Shown: positions 45,206 to 55,675, counted from the first letter of the stretch. The stretch: 64,000 nucleotides of DNA from Gigaspora margarita (GCA_009809945.1 WTPW01000625.1:106681-170680), one strand, 5' to 3'. Made by a program: numbers and translations. The notes: a model not told the origin generated them from the letters alone.

Positions 45206-46241
45206 TGGCTACGACTTATATTCAGACACTCATTCCTGTAGTGTCCAGGTTGTTGACACGAGAAACACACTCGGGACTGACTTTTTCCCTGCTGGTTATT
45301 CATAACGGAACTACTACTGCCATAGTTACTTTCCACCCCTGAAACTACTTCTCTTAACAAAGAAACCATATGCTCCATTTGGTTGTTTAAAGTTGAAGTA
45401 GTAGATGCCACTACCGGGGTACTTACAGGACAAGTCACTTGAGGCACAAAGAAGGTGGGTACCACAGGATTAGATGCTGCATTATAGATTGAAATGGGTT
45501 CACGAACTACTACGCCATGGGCGAAAGTCATTTCACACATCCGAGCCTTTTCAATGGCTCCCTGAATCGTGCTCGGCATAAAAGGTCTAACAGCAAATGA
45601 CAAATCGGGTTGAAGACCTTGCACGAACATTTGTGCTTTCACTATTTCAGGATATTGGTTCCCCACCCTGGCTACATGCTGAAACAATACTAACATGTCA
45701 TGGGCATATTGATCCACAGTTTCTCCAGTTCTTTGATAGCGAGATAGCAACTCAGAATTCCACTGCATTATCAACGCCCGTGTGCAAAAACTTAGCCGAA
45801 ATTGTTGCACAAACCCTTGTGCCAGGGCCAACTCATTATTCCAAGATAAAATTTGGGGTTCCTGCCTCCTACGATTTTCCTACCAGAAAGCGGCAAGACC
45901 AGTCAAGTACGCACTGACTACAGACAACCTTCTTGCCCCACAATATTATTGGCTTCAAAGGCTCTGTCGATTGCTTCCAACCACTCTACCGGGTCTTGGT
46001 TTCCTCCTGCAAAAGTAGGGATGTTCACCAAATTTTGCTCTGAATTTTCTTCCTGTGGACTCCGAGGTTGATTAAAGGCGTTTATCATAGCTTGTAAGAG
46101 TTGCTGCATTAGTTGGTTCTGGTCACCAGGTTGTTCTTCCATGAAGAATTTAGCACGTTCTTCATTATTTTTGCTTGAAGGGGTGCACGTGTAATGTCCA
46201 CCATTACTACTATCTTCATGCGTAGGACTATTTCGCCACAT
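45184..46241 (-). pseudogene. gag of the young LTR element, lightly damaged
   Basis: The first part (46241-45918) opens MWRNSPTHEDSSNGG and holds NLVNIPTFAGGNQDPVEWLE, the start of a Gypsy-type capsid region. A one-base shift near 45925 leads into RRLSVVSAYLTGLAAFW, then a TAG (45880-45882) where Trp is expected. The frame then stays open through SWNNELALAQGFVQQF and RYQRTGETVDQYAHDML to the zinc knuckle CFSCQQPGHYRNEC (about 45215-45255). Gag forms the particle shell and binds RNA. One shift and one nonsense change in ~350 codons fit a recent insertion. Plus-strand frames across this stretch are shadows. Confidence 0.87.
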
Positions 46242-46322
46242 CTTTTCCTGTTATTATAATTTGATTTTTTTATTATTATTTACTTTCGTATATGTAAGAA
46301 GGTGAGTGGGACTTATATCATT

Positions 46323-46339
46323 CCACACAACTGGCACCA
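46323..46339 (-). other. Primer-binding site of the young LTR element
   Basis: tggtgccagttgtgtgg lies four bases inside the 5' LTR on the minus strand. TGG at this place is usual for a tRNA 3' end; which tRNA primes cannot be told without a tRNA set. Confidence 0.6.
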
Positions 46340-46343
46340 AAAA

Positions 46344-46829
46344 TGTTGTGGCCTTGGAAGAGACTTCCAAAACTCGTATGCCAATTCAGCTACTGGGCCA
46401 CAATCATTAAGGGTTCAGAAATTTATAAACGAATGTATTTTATTGAATATTTTTTTGGGAGAGCGATTTATTAGATTATGGATAGCGAATTATATACATG
46501 TGCGTGTGTAAGAAAACTATATACAAAAATTAATGAAAAATAAAAACTAACTGTCCCTCCTCTAATGTAACGATCCTTTTATATTCCCACCATAATTACC
46601 CGATTATCAATAATGAGGTAAGAGCTACGAATAATACAAGAATGTGGTAATGGGAATTTACTACGCAGAAATGTAGTAATGAGAAGAAAATAAAGTAATC
46701 GGTGTGGGTAACCGACCAATCAGCAAATGTAGTAATCAGAGTCAGGTAACGTACGATCATCAAATGTAGTCATCGATTCCCGTGATCGGAAATCGAACCT
46801 TACCGAAAATAAAAAATTTTCGACCAACA
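46344..46829 (-). repeat. 5' LTR of the young element
   Basis: Nearly identical to 42988-43474. Relative to that copy most differences are G/A or C/T transitions, about half of them at CpG. Confidence 0.9.
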
Positions 46830-47172
46830 CCTGATAGAATCTCATTATATAACTTATAATTATTAGATAAATCATGACCCCGAGCTATTAGTATATAGGC
46901 ACAAGAAATTCAAAATTTTTTATAATAGCTCTAAGCGAGGGTTTTTACTAATTCTAATAAGCATTATTAGCATATAACTTTAAAAATTTATTAAAAATAA
47001 GAAATAAATCATTTAACTTATAAAAAAAATAAAATAATATTAAAAAAAATAAAAATATAAAAAATATAATATATATATATATTGTTAAATAAAAATAAAA
47101 ATATAATAAATTAGAATTTACTTACTGTTAGTAATCCTAGATCCAGTCTGGGGTCAGACCAGACTTAGACTC
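46830..47172. other. A+T-rich spacer
   Basis: No gene. Poly(A) and tatata tracts at 47020-47110. The end (47138-47172) carries ccagtctggggtcagaccag of the agtccagacc-type repeats. Confidence 0.45.
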
Positions 47173-48807
47173 TACAGTAGCAATCATAAATAATGCAATA
47201 AAATTTTTTTTTTGCTTAGATCATGTTAACTCATGTAATTTTAGGTGTATTCTTTTATTTTTTTTTATTTTACTCATAAATAATACATTATTCACATATA
47301 AAAGTCTTAGAAAATATTAATAAGACAAATTTTTCTTAAACACGAGCTTTATTCAAAATAACGTGTTGCATTACTTTTGCTCATTTTAAACACAACATGA
47401 ACATAAAACAAAAAAATTTTTTTTACATATAAAAAAAAAAATTTTTTTTTCTACTTTAATATTTTATGGCCACCATAACATAGTATATCAACCCCGTGCC
47501 TTAATAGCTCTACAAACTTGTTCTGGCATTGGGATGGATCAGATGTTACAGGTCCTCATTTTGATTTTTAACTAGGCCACCTAGAACTTGCATTGAGGAT
47601 CTTTTTCACTTGAAATTTACCCAAGATATCTCCAAGCTGATGGTCAACCTTGACTTGCAAATATTTAAAATATTTGAGTTTAGAAAGTGGGGATGCCAGT
47701 TAAAAATCTTTGTCTAATTATTTCTAAGCTAATGTTTTGTAACTGTCATGTTATATTTGTTATCATTATTTTACTACAAAATTATTTTTTTAAATAGCAA
47801 ATTCATGTTCTCTAATTGTATCTATAAAATATTAATAAAAAATCTGTTAGCTTAATTTAATATTCATCACATAATCAGCTTTGTAAAATCTATTAATACC
47901 ATGAAATATAATATAGTACTATATCCTTATGAACCTATTTCAAATCTTAAATGTAGAAGCAAACTAATAATTTCTGAAGGTGCTTTCTACAGTATAATTT
48001 ACTATCAAGCTCAAAAATTTCAAACTTTAGTTTGTCAAACCAAATTACCTTAGACTAGTACTTAATAGACTGATTATTATGAATTCAAGCCAACATTTTT
48101 GCCAACTTTCATATGGGTAGAGCTTTTATTTACTTAACCTCTAGTACTAAACCATAGTTTCTAAGTGTATAAAAAATAATACATACGAAATTATTAAATA
48201 CCTTTCATTCTTTTTGATAAAACTGTACTTTAATGGCAATTAAATGGCAAAGGTAGGTGGCTCAATTTAAAATCATCATTTGAGTTGGCTCACTGCTAAC
48301 AGGTAAACAACAACCCTTCACTAATTTTTAGAAACATGATATTTTAGCTACTTTTATTGACATAAAAAGCCAGGAAGGAACTAATATTTTGTACCCAGCT
48401 TACCACTCTTATGACGTACCATTCTTGTAGCAATAAAAAAACTTGGACCCTTTCGAATTATAATTGTACGTATTTTTTTTTGCTGGAATTTCATTTGAAG
48501 ATCTATCATAACATAAAGATATGAAAATGATAATAAATTTACCATTTTCTATGCAACTTTGTAGTACAATTATCAATCATCTAATCATTGCCAAAAATGA
48601 TCAAAAGTAATGCAACACATGATTTGTGACACATGCCCACTTATCTTTACATTGGTAATAATAATAATTATTAAAACTTAACATTGAAAAAAAGGTGCTA
48701 TTTACAAGCAAAATAAAAAAAGTAAAAGGATACACCCAAAATTACATGAGATAATATGATCTAAGCAAAAAAATTTTTTGTTGCATTATTTATGATTGCT
48801 ACTGTAA
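47173..48807. mobile_element. Foldback element enclosing a Tc1 relic
   Basis: Outer arms of about 95-105 bp (47173-47270 and 48703-48807) are inverted: cagtagcaatcataaataat at the left, its complement at the right, then gcttagatcatgttaactca with its counterpart. Outside lie agtctggac-type repeats on both sides (47140-47170, 48825-48875). Between the arms is a decayed Tc1-type element. Confidence 0.7.
47364..48622 (-). pseudogene. Tc1-type transposase, heavily decayed
   Basis: Ends tgttgcattacttttgctca (47364) and, inverted, tgttgcattacttttgatca (48622) are the TIRs. On the minus strand a fragment KFEIFELDSKLYCRK (about 47980-48025) resembles the block after the first catalytic Asp in Tc1 transposases. 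A C-terminal fragment SIPMPEQVCRAIKARG (about 47485-47530) resembles the SMPRRVQAVIKARGG end. A decayed RWPS near 47570 stands where WPSQSPDLNPIE is expected. Many stops are present. Tc1 transposases cut and paste at TA; this one cannot work. Confidence 0.72.
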
Positions 48808-48884
48808 ATTTTACTAATTATGAGTCCAGTTCGGGTCTGGTTCAAAGTTTGCAGACTAGTCTGAGTCCAATATATTTATATATT

Positions 48885-50690
48885 TTTTGGTGCTAAACAA
48901 GTTTACTTGGTGCATTAAGTTAGAATTATTTAGTAAAATTTTGTGAATCATAAGATTTTATAGAATTTTATTAATAAAATTCTATAAAATCTTATAATTC
49001 ATAACATTTTACTAAATAATTCTAACTTGATGCACTAAGTAAACTTGTTCAGCACCTAAATATATATCAAATCAGCAGGATCTTTTCATTTTATTTTAAA
49101 ATTTGAAGAATAGATGCATAATTTTGATTTTAAATCAAAAAAGTAAAATTTAAGCATCTTTTCTCCAAATTTCAAGTAAAATAAAACAATTCTGCTGATT
49201 TAATGTATTTTTTGTGCTGAACAAGTTTACTTAGTGCATTAAGTTAGAATTAATTAGTAAAATTTTGTGAATCATAAGATTTTATAGAATTTTATTAATA
49301 AAATTCTATAAAATCTTATAATTCACAACATTTTACTAAATAATTCTAACTTGATGCACTAAGTAAACTTGTTCAGCACCTAAATATATATCAAATCAGC
49401 AGGATTTTTTTCATTTTATTTTAAAATTTGAAGAATAGATGCATAATTTTGATTTTTGATCAAAAAAGTCAAATTTAAGCATCTTTTCTCCAAATTTCAA
49501 GTAAAATAAAAACAATTCTGCCGATTTAATGTATTTTTAGGTGCTGAACAAGTTTACTTAGTGCATTAAGTTAGAATTAATTAGCAAAAAATCTTGTGAA
49601 TAATAAGATTTTATAGAATTTTATTAATAAACTTCTATAAAATCTTATGATTAACAAGATTTTGCTAATTAATTCTAACTTAATGCACTAAGTAAACTTA
49701 TTCAGCACCTAAAAATACATCAAATCGGCAGAATTGTTTTTATTTTACTTGAAATTTGGAGAAAAGATGCTTAAATTTGACTTTTTTGATCAAAAATCAA
49801 AAATTGTGCATCTATTCTTCAAATGTCAAGTAAAATGAAAAAAATTCTGCCGAAATGATGTATATATAGGTGCTGAACAAGTTTACTTAATGCATCAAGT
49901 TAGAATTATTTAGTAAAATGTTATGAATTATAAGATTTTATAGAATTTTATTAATAAAATTCTATAAAATCTTATGATTCACAAAATTTTATTAATTAAT
50001 TATAACTTAATGCATTAAGTAAACTAGTTTGTAGCTTAATAATACATTAAATTGGTATTGTTGTTTTTATTTTATTTGAAATTTGGAGAAAAGATGCATA
50101 AATTTGACTTTTTTGATCAAAAATCCAAAATTATGCATCTATTCTCCAAATTTCAAATAAAATAAAAATAANTCTTCCGATTTGATGTATTTTTAGNTGC
50201 TGAACAAGTTTACTTAGTGCATAAAGTTAGAATTAATTAATAAAAGTTTGTGAATTATAAGATTTAATAGAATTCTATTAATAAAATTATATAAAATCTT
50301 ATGGTTCACACAATTTCACTAATTAATTCTAACTTAATGCACTAAGTAAACCTTTTCAGCACCTAAAATATATTAAATCAGCAGATTTTTTTATTTTATT
50401 TGAAATTTGGAGAAAAGATGCTTAAATTTGACTTTTTTGATCAAAATTCCAAAATTATGCATCTATTCTCCAAATTTTAAGTAAAATAAAAAAATTTTAC
50501 TGATTTGATGTATTTTTAGGTGCTAAACAAGTTTACTTAGTGCATGTAGTTAGAATTAATTAGTAAAATTTTGCGAATTATAAGATTTTATAGAATTTTA
50601 TTAATAAAATTCTATAAATTTTATAATTCACAAAATTTTACTAATTAATTCTAACTTCATGCACTAAGTAAACTTGTTTAGCACCAAAAA
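48885..50690. repeat. Array of two alternating palindromes, 6 + 5 units
   Basis: Palindrome P1 (about 170 bp, from gtgctgaacaagtttactta and inverted taagtaaacttgttcagcac, centre ttttattaataaaattct) alternates with palindrome P2 (about 140 bp, from aaatcagcaggat and inverted attctgctgattt, with gaagaatagatgcataattt and centre ttttgatcaaaaa). P1 copies start near 48890, 49215, 49540, 49869, 50197 and 50518; P2 copies lie between them. The period is about 325-330 bp. It has no coding frame. Copies differ by scattered substitutions. Ambiguous bases N stand at 50172 and 50197. Confidence 0.9.
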
Positions 50691-50845
50691 ACATAAATAT
50701 ATTCAGACTTAGACCAGTTTGCAGGCTTCAGATCAGACTCAGACTCAGACTGAACTCAGACTTGACTAAAAAGTCTAAATACAAAAGTCTAAGTCCAGTC
50801 CAAAAATCAGACCAGACTCAGAATTGTGATTATCTACCAAATTTA
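50691..50845. repeat. cagactcagac motif block
   Basis: Many copies of cagactcaga, agtctaagtcc and gaccagactc alternate. The same words occur at 17920-17975, 20240-20380, 47140-47170 and 48825-48875. Together with 47140 it may mark the outer ends of one large element (47.13-50.85 kb) that holds the foldback and the palindrome array. Confidence 0.55.
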
Positions 50846-50884
50846 AAAGGCCAGGTTAATTTTGATTCTATATTAAGAATACTC

Positions 50885-51125
50885 TAAATTAAATATGTTG
50901 CATTCAAACAAATAATTATATCATGTTTAAACATAGTCAAGTAAATAAATATGTCATGTTTAAATATAGTCAAGTAAATAAATATGTCATGTTCAAATAT
51001 AGTTGAGATATGTCGCATTCAAACAAATAAATATGTCATGTCAAGTAAATAAATATGTCATGTTCAAAGATAGTTGAGTAAATAAATATATCACATTCAA
51101 ACATAGTTGAGTAAATAAATATAAG
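50885..51125. repeat. 32-bp minisatellite, ~7 copies
   Basis: Units read approximately tagtcaagtaaataaatatg followed by tcatgttcaaata, with variants ttgagtaaataaa and gcattcaaaca. Some copies are shortened. Confidence 0.78.
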
Positions 51126-51484
51126 TACAGCAAGAAAAAACTTGTTATAATGAGTTTTTTTTTTGATAGTACACATGTATATGCATAATACTTACAAATT
51201 AATACCAAAAATATACATCAGCAACCTCTATCTATTTTAAAATTTGATTAAAATTAAGCAAATTGAAAATTTAACTTTTTTAAAAAATTTTGTTGACTTT
51301 ACACAAACCTGGATCTTATATATAAAAAAGTTACTAAGTTGACTATGCATCTAATTCACTAACCTATATACTAATAGCTCAGGGTCCTAATAAATCATGC
51401 ATAGAAAATTCTCAAGTTAGTGCTTGCAGTTGATAATCATCTATCTACCAAAATTGAATAGTTGATTTTCTAGTTGATATTTAT
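51126..51484. other. A+T-rich spacer
   Basis: No gene or clear repeat seen. Confidence 0.45.
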
Positions 51485-51499
51485 AAATTCAACTAGTCA

Positions 51500-52138
51500 T
51501 GTCCTGCGGGTCGATAGCGTAGTAGTTGCACTCCCAGGATGTTGCCATTTCTTTATATAAGGTCGCTAGTTCAAATCCCACGAATGGTAAAAATAACTAC
51601 ACACAATCATGTAACGGACGATTTGAATTAGGATGCTAGGACCGTGTTTAGATGGATCAGCCACATCTCAGGTTTGGCTGGATAAAGGCTCTCCGGACAT
51701 TTGGGGTAGATGTCGTATAACCTGCTCTAATGGGGTTTTTCTTCTATTTGGCCTCAGGGGTGAAAGGCTTCTAGAATATTTGGAACGAGGGTTGAAGTCT
51801 GGTTGAACTCGCCCGCTATTAGTGTTGGTGCTCTTTAAGAATTCCTGGACAGCTCCGGTAAAATCCCCTGGTTGTAAATAGGTTGGCCATTTGAGGTCAG
51901 TTGAAATTAAAAATAGGTTGGCTTAATACCGGTTAGCCACGGTAGAAATCTAAAATAAGTAATGGCTTAGTACCAGTTAGCCATGGTAAAAATCAGAATA
52001 GATGCATATATGTAGACTATTACAAAATATAGGGGGCCCAGGTTGATGGGCCCCTATGACCAAATAAAAGACCTTAATAAAAGTTGCACCAACTGCGCCT
52101 GCTCGGCCAATAGTGCGCTGGGTGGTTAAAATAAAAAA
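51500..52138 (+). mobile_element. tRNA-headed SINE-like element, plus copy
   Basis: A perfect 15-bp duplication aaattcaactagtca flanks it (51485-51499 and 52139-52153). It begins gtcctgcgggtcgatagcgt (A-box-like) and continues with ggtcgctagttcaaatccc (B-box-like, about 51562-51580). It ends with a poly(A) tract at 52129-52140. The body has two ggttagccacggtag-type blocks near 51925 and 51980 and gggcccaggttgatgggccc near 52033. Related along its length to 32931-33553 in opposite orientation. No protein is encoded, so reverse transcription must come from a LINE. Confidence 0.88.
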
Positions 52139-52153
52139 AAATTCAACTAGTCA

Positions 52154-52372
52154 ATTAGGAGTTCTAATCGCTTACTCTTTTTGCTGATTAAAACACTGAT
52201 TATCAATTATAAGTTAATAACCTACTATTATACATTATCACTTTTATAACTATGAGAAAATAACCCAGTAAATCACCAGCCATAAGAGGACCCATTGGGT
52301 CCTCTTATAACAACTTCTTATTTGCTAATATAGTAATTCCTCTATATATATGCATCACATTCACTCTTCCTA
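52154..52372. other. Short spacer
   Basis: A+T-rich; gaggacccattgggtcctct near 52286-52306 is a short hairpin. No gene. Confidence 0.4.
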
Positions 52373-52515
52373 CTATACCAGGAATGCAGTTATGCAAATT
52401 AACAGAGTTTATGGTTACCTGCCATCTAGAGTAGTGAGTTCGCAAAAACTTGCCATTAAAAAATCTATAATTTCACATATCAAAATTGCTGTGCTGGTGT
52501 AAACATGCTATCCTT
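52373..52515 (+). repeat. 143-bp direct repeat, copy 1
   Basis: From accaggaatgcagttatgca to catgctatcctttttaat. It matches 55778-55925 in the same orientation with scattered differences. Confidence 0.75.
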
Positions 52516-52607
52516 TTTAATGTGCCATATGCTTAACTTTATCTATACCTGTATTTTTATATGTTAATATTAGAGTGCTGTGATGGTATAACATGCAGTT
52601 AATGCTT

Positions 52608-52635
52608 TATTATTATTATTATTATTATTATTATT
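52608..52635. repeat. (TTA)n microsatellite
   Basis: About nine uninterrupted tta units. Confidence 0.85.
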
Positions 52636-52939
52636 TTATCTTTATTTTTTATTTTTTTTTATGCAATGAACTATCATTTCATGTGATAACAATAAGTGAC
52701 CCTTCTCTAACATCCCTGCTAGATCTTTACTTGCATAAAAGGGTCTTTTGGGTTTAGTGTTTGTATATAAGTATACCTGTTTTTGTATACCAGGATATAC
52801 TTTACAAAACTAGTACTTTTTTAAATGAGTTTAAGATAATATTAAAGTTATTAATATTATTATTTTATAATTAAAAGATTATTTCAAGATTTAATATTTA
52901 AAATAATAATAATATATGTTTTAATAATTATAAATTATT

Positions 52940-53022
52940 ATAAGATAATTATATAATTATTGGTTAAGATTATTTTAAGATGTTTTTAAGATTTTATTAA
53001 GATTTATTAAGATGATGATAAG
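52940..53022. repeat. Start of an aagattatttt tandem array
   Basis: Short units like aagattatttt, aagattttatt. The same array resumes at 53659-53810 and at 55663-55700; a SINE and a LINE have inserted into it. Confidence 0.75.
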
Positions 53023-53658
53023 GACCTTAGGGTCGATAGCTTAGCGGTTAAGCTCCAAGATCGCCAATCGAAGGTTGCCAGTTCAATTCCGCCTAAGGGC
53101 AGATTTGAATTTGTGTTAGGACCCAATTTGGAATAACCGAAGTCACCTACTTAGCCATAAGGCTGTGAGGATCATGTAACAGTATGTCAGTGGCAGCGAT
53201 CTGGCCCGTTGACGATAGTACCAGTGGTTTTCCAACCCGTAACGACGGTTAGGGCTCTTCGTGGGAGTCGAGATGCCGGTGCAACTTCTAACGGATAAGC
53301 GGCAAAGCAAGGACTGGTCGGCGGACATAGGCAGAACTGAAATACCGCGGGATACAGGGACCCAGGACGTCTATATGACGGATGCACCCCATTCGGCTTG
53401 GATTTGCTAGGGCTGGCTGTGCGAACCAAGGATAAATGCGCCTGAAAATAGCACAATATGTGTATATGATTGTTGGGTCTGGATGGTTAGTGGTAGTGGT
53501 TTAAAGAATATGCCCTTACCACAGAGTTGGTTTGGATATGGCCTGACTACAAGTGGAAGCGTGAGCAACTGCGCCCCATTAACATAAAAACATTTGGGTT
53601 CGATAGTTAGTTGGTGTATATCGCTTGGGATTAGAAGTGAAGGAAAAAAAAAAAAAAT
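53023..53658 (+). mobile_element. tRNA-headed SINE-like element in the tandem array
   Basis: A 16-bp perfect duplication ttaagatgatgataag flanks it (53007-53022 and 53659-53674). It opens with agggtcgatagcttagcggt (A-box-like) and ggttgccagttcaattccg (B-box-like, 53075-53093) and ends in a poly(A) run (53643-53657). The body is G+C-rich with many CpG, unlike its surroundings. The body differs from that of 51500-52138, but parts (aaatgcgcctgaaaat..., gggtctggatggttagtgg..., caactgcgcc) suggest a relation to the 18021-19256 type. The minus-strand frames here are shadows. Confidence 0.87.
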
Positions 53659-53810
53659 TTAAGATGATGATAAGATTATTTTAAGATTATTTTAAGATTA
53701 TTGTAAGATTATTTTCAGATTATTTTAAGATTGTTTTAAGATTATTATAAGATAAGATTATTATAAGATTATTTTAAGATTATTATAAGATTATTATAAG
53801 TATTATAAGA
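53659..53810. repeat. aagattatttt tandem array, middle part
   Basis: About 13 units of aagattatttt and aagattattat. It is bounded by the SINE and the LINE. Confidence 0.8.
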
Positions 53811-55662
53811 ATATTTTATTTTATTTTTTTTTAAACTTAGGCAGTCTTGCCATCACTTTTTATTAAGAGAATCGTACTATCTACGACTATACAAATAATT
53901 GCTTAATATCTAAGTTTGACATTACTCAGCTATTTTTTGGGTACCCAGGTGTGACCTGCCATACTATTTGAACCTTAGTTCATATAGAAGGCATGTTTGA
54001 CCCGCCTATAAGCCATACCAAAATGGCTTTTCTCCTTTCATTATTAATACTGTTACTGTGTTCTCTTATAGGTCATCTCGTTTGCACTTTTCTTCTGTTT
54101 TCTTTTTCTTCAACTTCTGGTAAAGTATTGTTTTCTCTATTTTCATTTCTGATACGACCTTTTTTCTTTTGTTTTTCTCCTTATACCTTTTTAATCTCTT
54201 TTTTTTTTTTCTTGCCTTGTTCCTTCTAGCGATTCCGTTACTTTTCTCTCACTCTAAGAAGATCTCGCATCATGTTCTCTAGATTTCTTTATAAAAAATG
54301 TTCCAGGCCACAATGCTTGCTGTATTGCAAAAGGATACGGTCTCCTTCACCTTTCCTTCTAGTACTTTTAGAACCTTTGTATATGTATTTTCTCTCACTA
54401 GACCTTTAACCAAACCCCTTCTTATACTTATTTTCTCATCTTGTGTTTTGCGTCAAAATGTTACTTTAAGCTGTTCTATGTTACTTGTTCGCTAAAGTGT
54501 AGTGGGTATGCTCATCCATGCAGCCTGAATTACTGTTTCCTCTAGATCACACCATAGAGCTTTGTATTTTGAACATTCCAATAGGTGGTCTTTGTTTTTT
54601 TCCTTTCCATCTTTGTAGCTTATACACTTATTCTCTTTGTATATGTCTTTGTGCTAGTTTGCCAGGATTTTTAAGACTAGTAATTTCTCTTGAAGGCATT
54701 TGTAGAGACTGTCTAGCCTCCTATTCTTTCTTGTTGAAGTACATCTTCTCTTGTTCTATCTTTTAATTCTATTTCACAAAAGTAACTATTTGAATTCTTC
54801 TTTTAAAATTGATTCTGACAGGTGCTAATCCAAACCCACTTTAAGGTTCATTAGGACTTTTACGAAGTCACACACTAGTTGTTCAACCTTTTTGTCCTTC
54901 CAATACATTTCTACACTTTGAATTGGGGGTAACAAAGTTATACATCTTTGTTGGTCTAGTATTTCTGAACCTTGCCTAGCTAAGTGGTCTGCTATCTCAT
55001 TCCATAAAATCCTGCTATGACCCTTAACTTTGACTAAAGAAAGATGTATCTCCTTCAATCTTATTAATTTATGTATACTTCATATTATGTTTTGGTTTTT
55101 TTGCCTTAACCAAAACCTACTTGTGTGATCCTCATTACTAGTACCTATATTGCTATTGTGATCTTGCTGTCTGTGTTGATCTGGACTTTAACTCTCTCTA
55201 GTACTGTTAATAATGCTAACCAAATTGCCAAGAGCTCTGGTTTGGTAAACGATGACCATTCCTGAGTATTTACATAGCCTGTATCTAGAATTTCCTCCTT
55301 ATCTAAACCTACTTGAACCCAACTTCTGCTCCCATTCTATCAATTTTTTCCTTCTTTGTTAATGTTCTGACCAGAGAGCCATCCGAATAAAAAATTAAAT
55401 TTTCTCTATTTTCTAACCTATTTTTTTTATATTTTCTAATCATTAATTCTTCTAATTTTAAACTAAGCTTTTGATTTTTAATAATTTCTATTCCCAACTC
55501 GTACCTCTTCCAATCTCTGTGGAAGTTCAACTTCTCTATTCTCATCCATTACTCTTTTTTTTCCTCATCTCAGAACTGTACCTAAATCTAGATCTAATCT
55601 TCGTTTGCTGTTTGGGAGTGGTTTGATAGGCAGAACTCCTATTATTTCATTTCTTTGGGTCC
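53811..55662 (-). mobile_element. 5'-truncated LINE, second copy
   Basis: A 13-bp duplication aagtattataaga flanks it exactly (53798-53810 and 55663-55675). A T-run at 53817-53834 is the poly(A) tail of the minus-strand element. The 3' end shares gtgcccag(a)tgtgac and ttattaagagaa with 20943-22551. It retains somewhat more 5' sequence than that copy, reaching upstream of the RNase H. Confidence 0.87.
54825..55545 (-). pseudogene. LINE RNase H domain, decayed
   Basis: On the minus strand the frame 55545-55309 ends its visible part with IFYSDGSLVRTLTKK, the first catalytic Asp of RNase H, followed by GAEVGF. After a shift, sequence near 55150-55250 gives decayed ELLAIWLALLTVLE-like and VQINTDSKI-like blocks. 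55058-54825 gives VKVKGHSRILWNEIADHLAR, the C-terminal RNase H block with His and Asp. The downstream part (54000-54800) is a T-rich Lys-rich tail on the minus strand; plus frames there are shadows. Stops and shifts show it is dead. Confidence 0.83.
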
Positions 55663-55675
55663 AAGTATTATAAGA

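Larger units (their letters stand above)
42988..46829 (-). mobile_element. Young LTR retrotransposon with atypical interior
   Basis: Direct LTRs of 487 bp (42988-43474) and 486 bp (46344-46829) begin tgttgtggcc and end gaccaaca on the plus strand and differ at roughly 14 positions. The four bases cctg flank both sides (42984-42987, 46830-46833). On the minus strand, a primer-binding region tggtgccagttgtgtgg (about 46323-46339) adjoins the right LTR, and a purine tract cgggggaaga (43475-43484) the left one. The interior of 2.87 kb encodes gag and then two basic frames, but no recognisable protease, reverse transcriptase or integrase. So it is non-autonomous, mobilised by a relative, or an internally rearranged copy. 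Confidence 0.88.

Noticed and set aside
45597-46071. Plus-strand proteins over the gag region
   Set aside because: Several overlapping plus frames are complements of the gag frame, which has clear capsid and zinc-knuckle features on the minus strand.
48885-50690. CRISPR-like array
   Set aside because: Units are about 330 bp and fully repetitive with no unique spacers, and the context is eukaryotic.
51500-51590. Genuine tRNA genes at the tRNA-like heads (also near 17085-17152, 19175-19256, 33475-33553, 53029-53105)
   Set aside because: A- and B-box-like words are present, but the cloverleaf does not close with standard arms. All lie at the start of poly(A)-tailed elements with target duplications, so they are retroelement heads.
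53143-53456. Minus-strand peptides in the 53-kb G+C-rich block
   Set aside because: They lie entirely inside the SINE at 53023-53658, antisense to it, with no conserved features.
53993-54766. Plus-strand membrane proteins
   Set aside because: Hydrophobic frames are the complement of the A-rich, Lys-coding 3' part of a minus-strand LINE.
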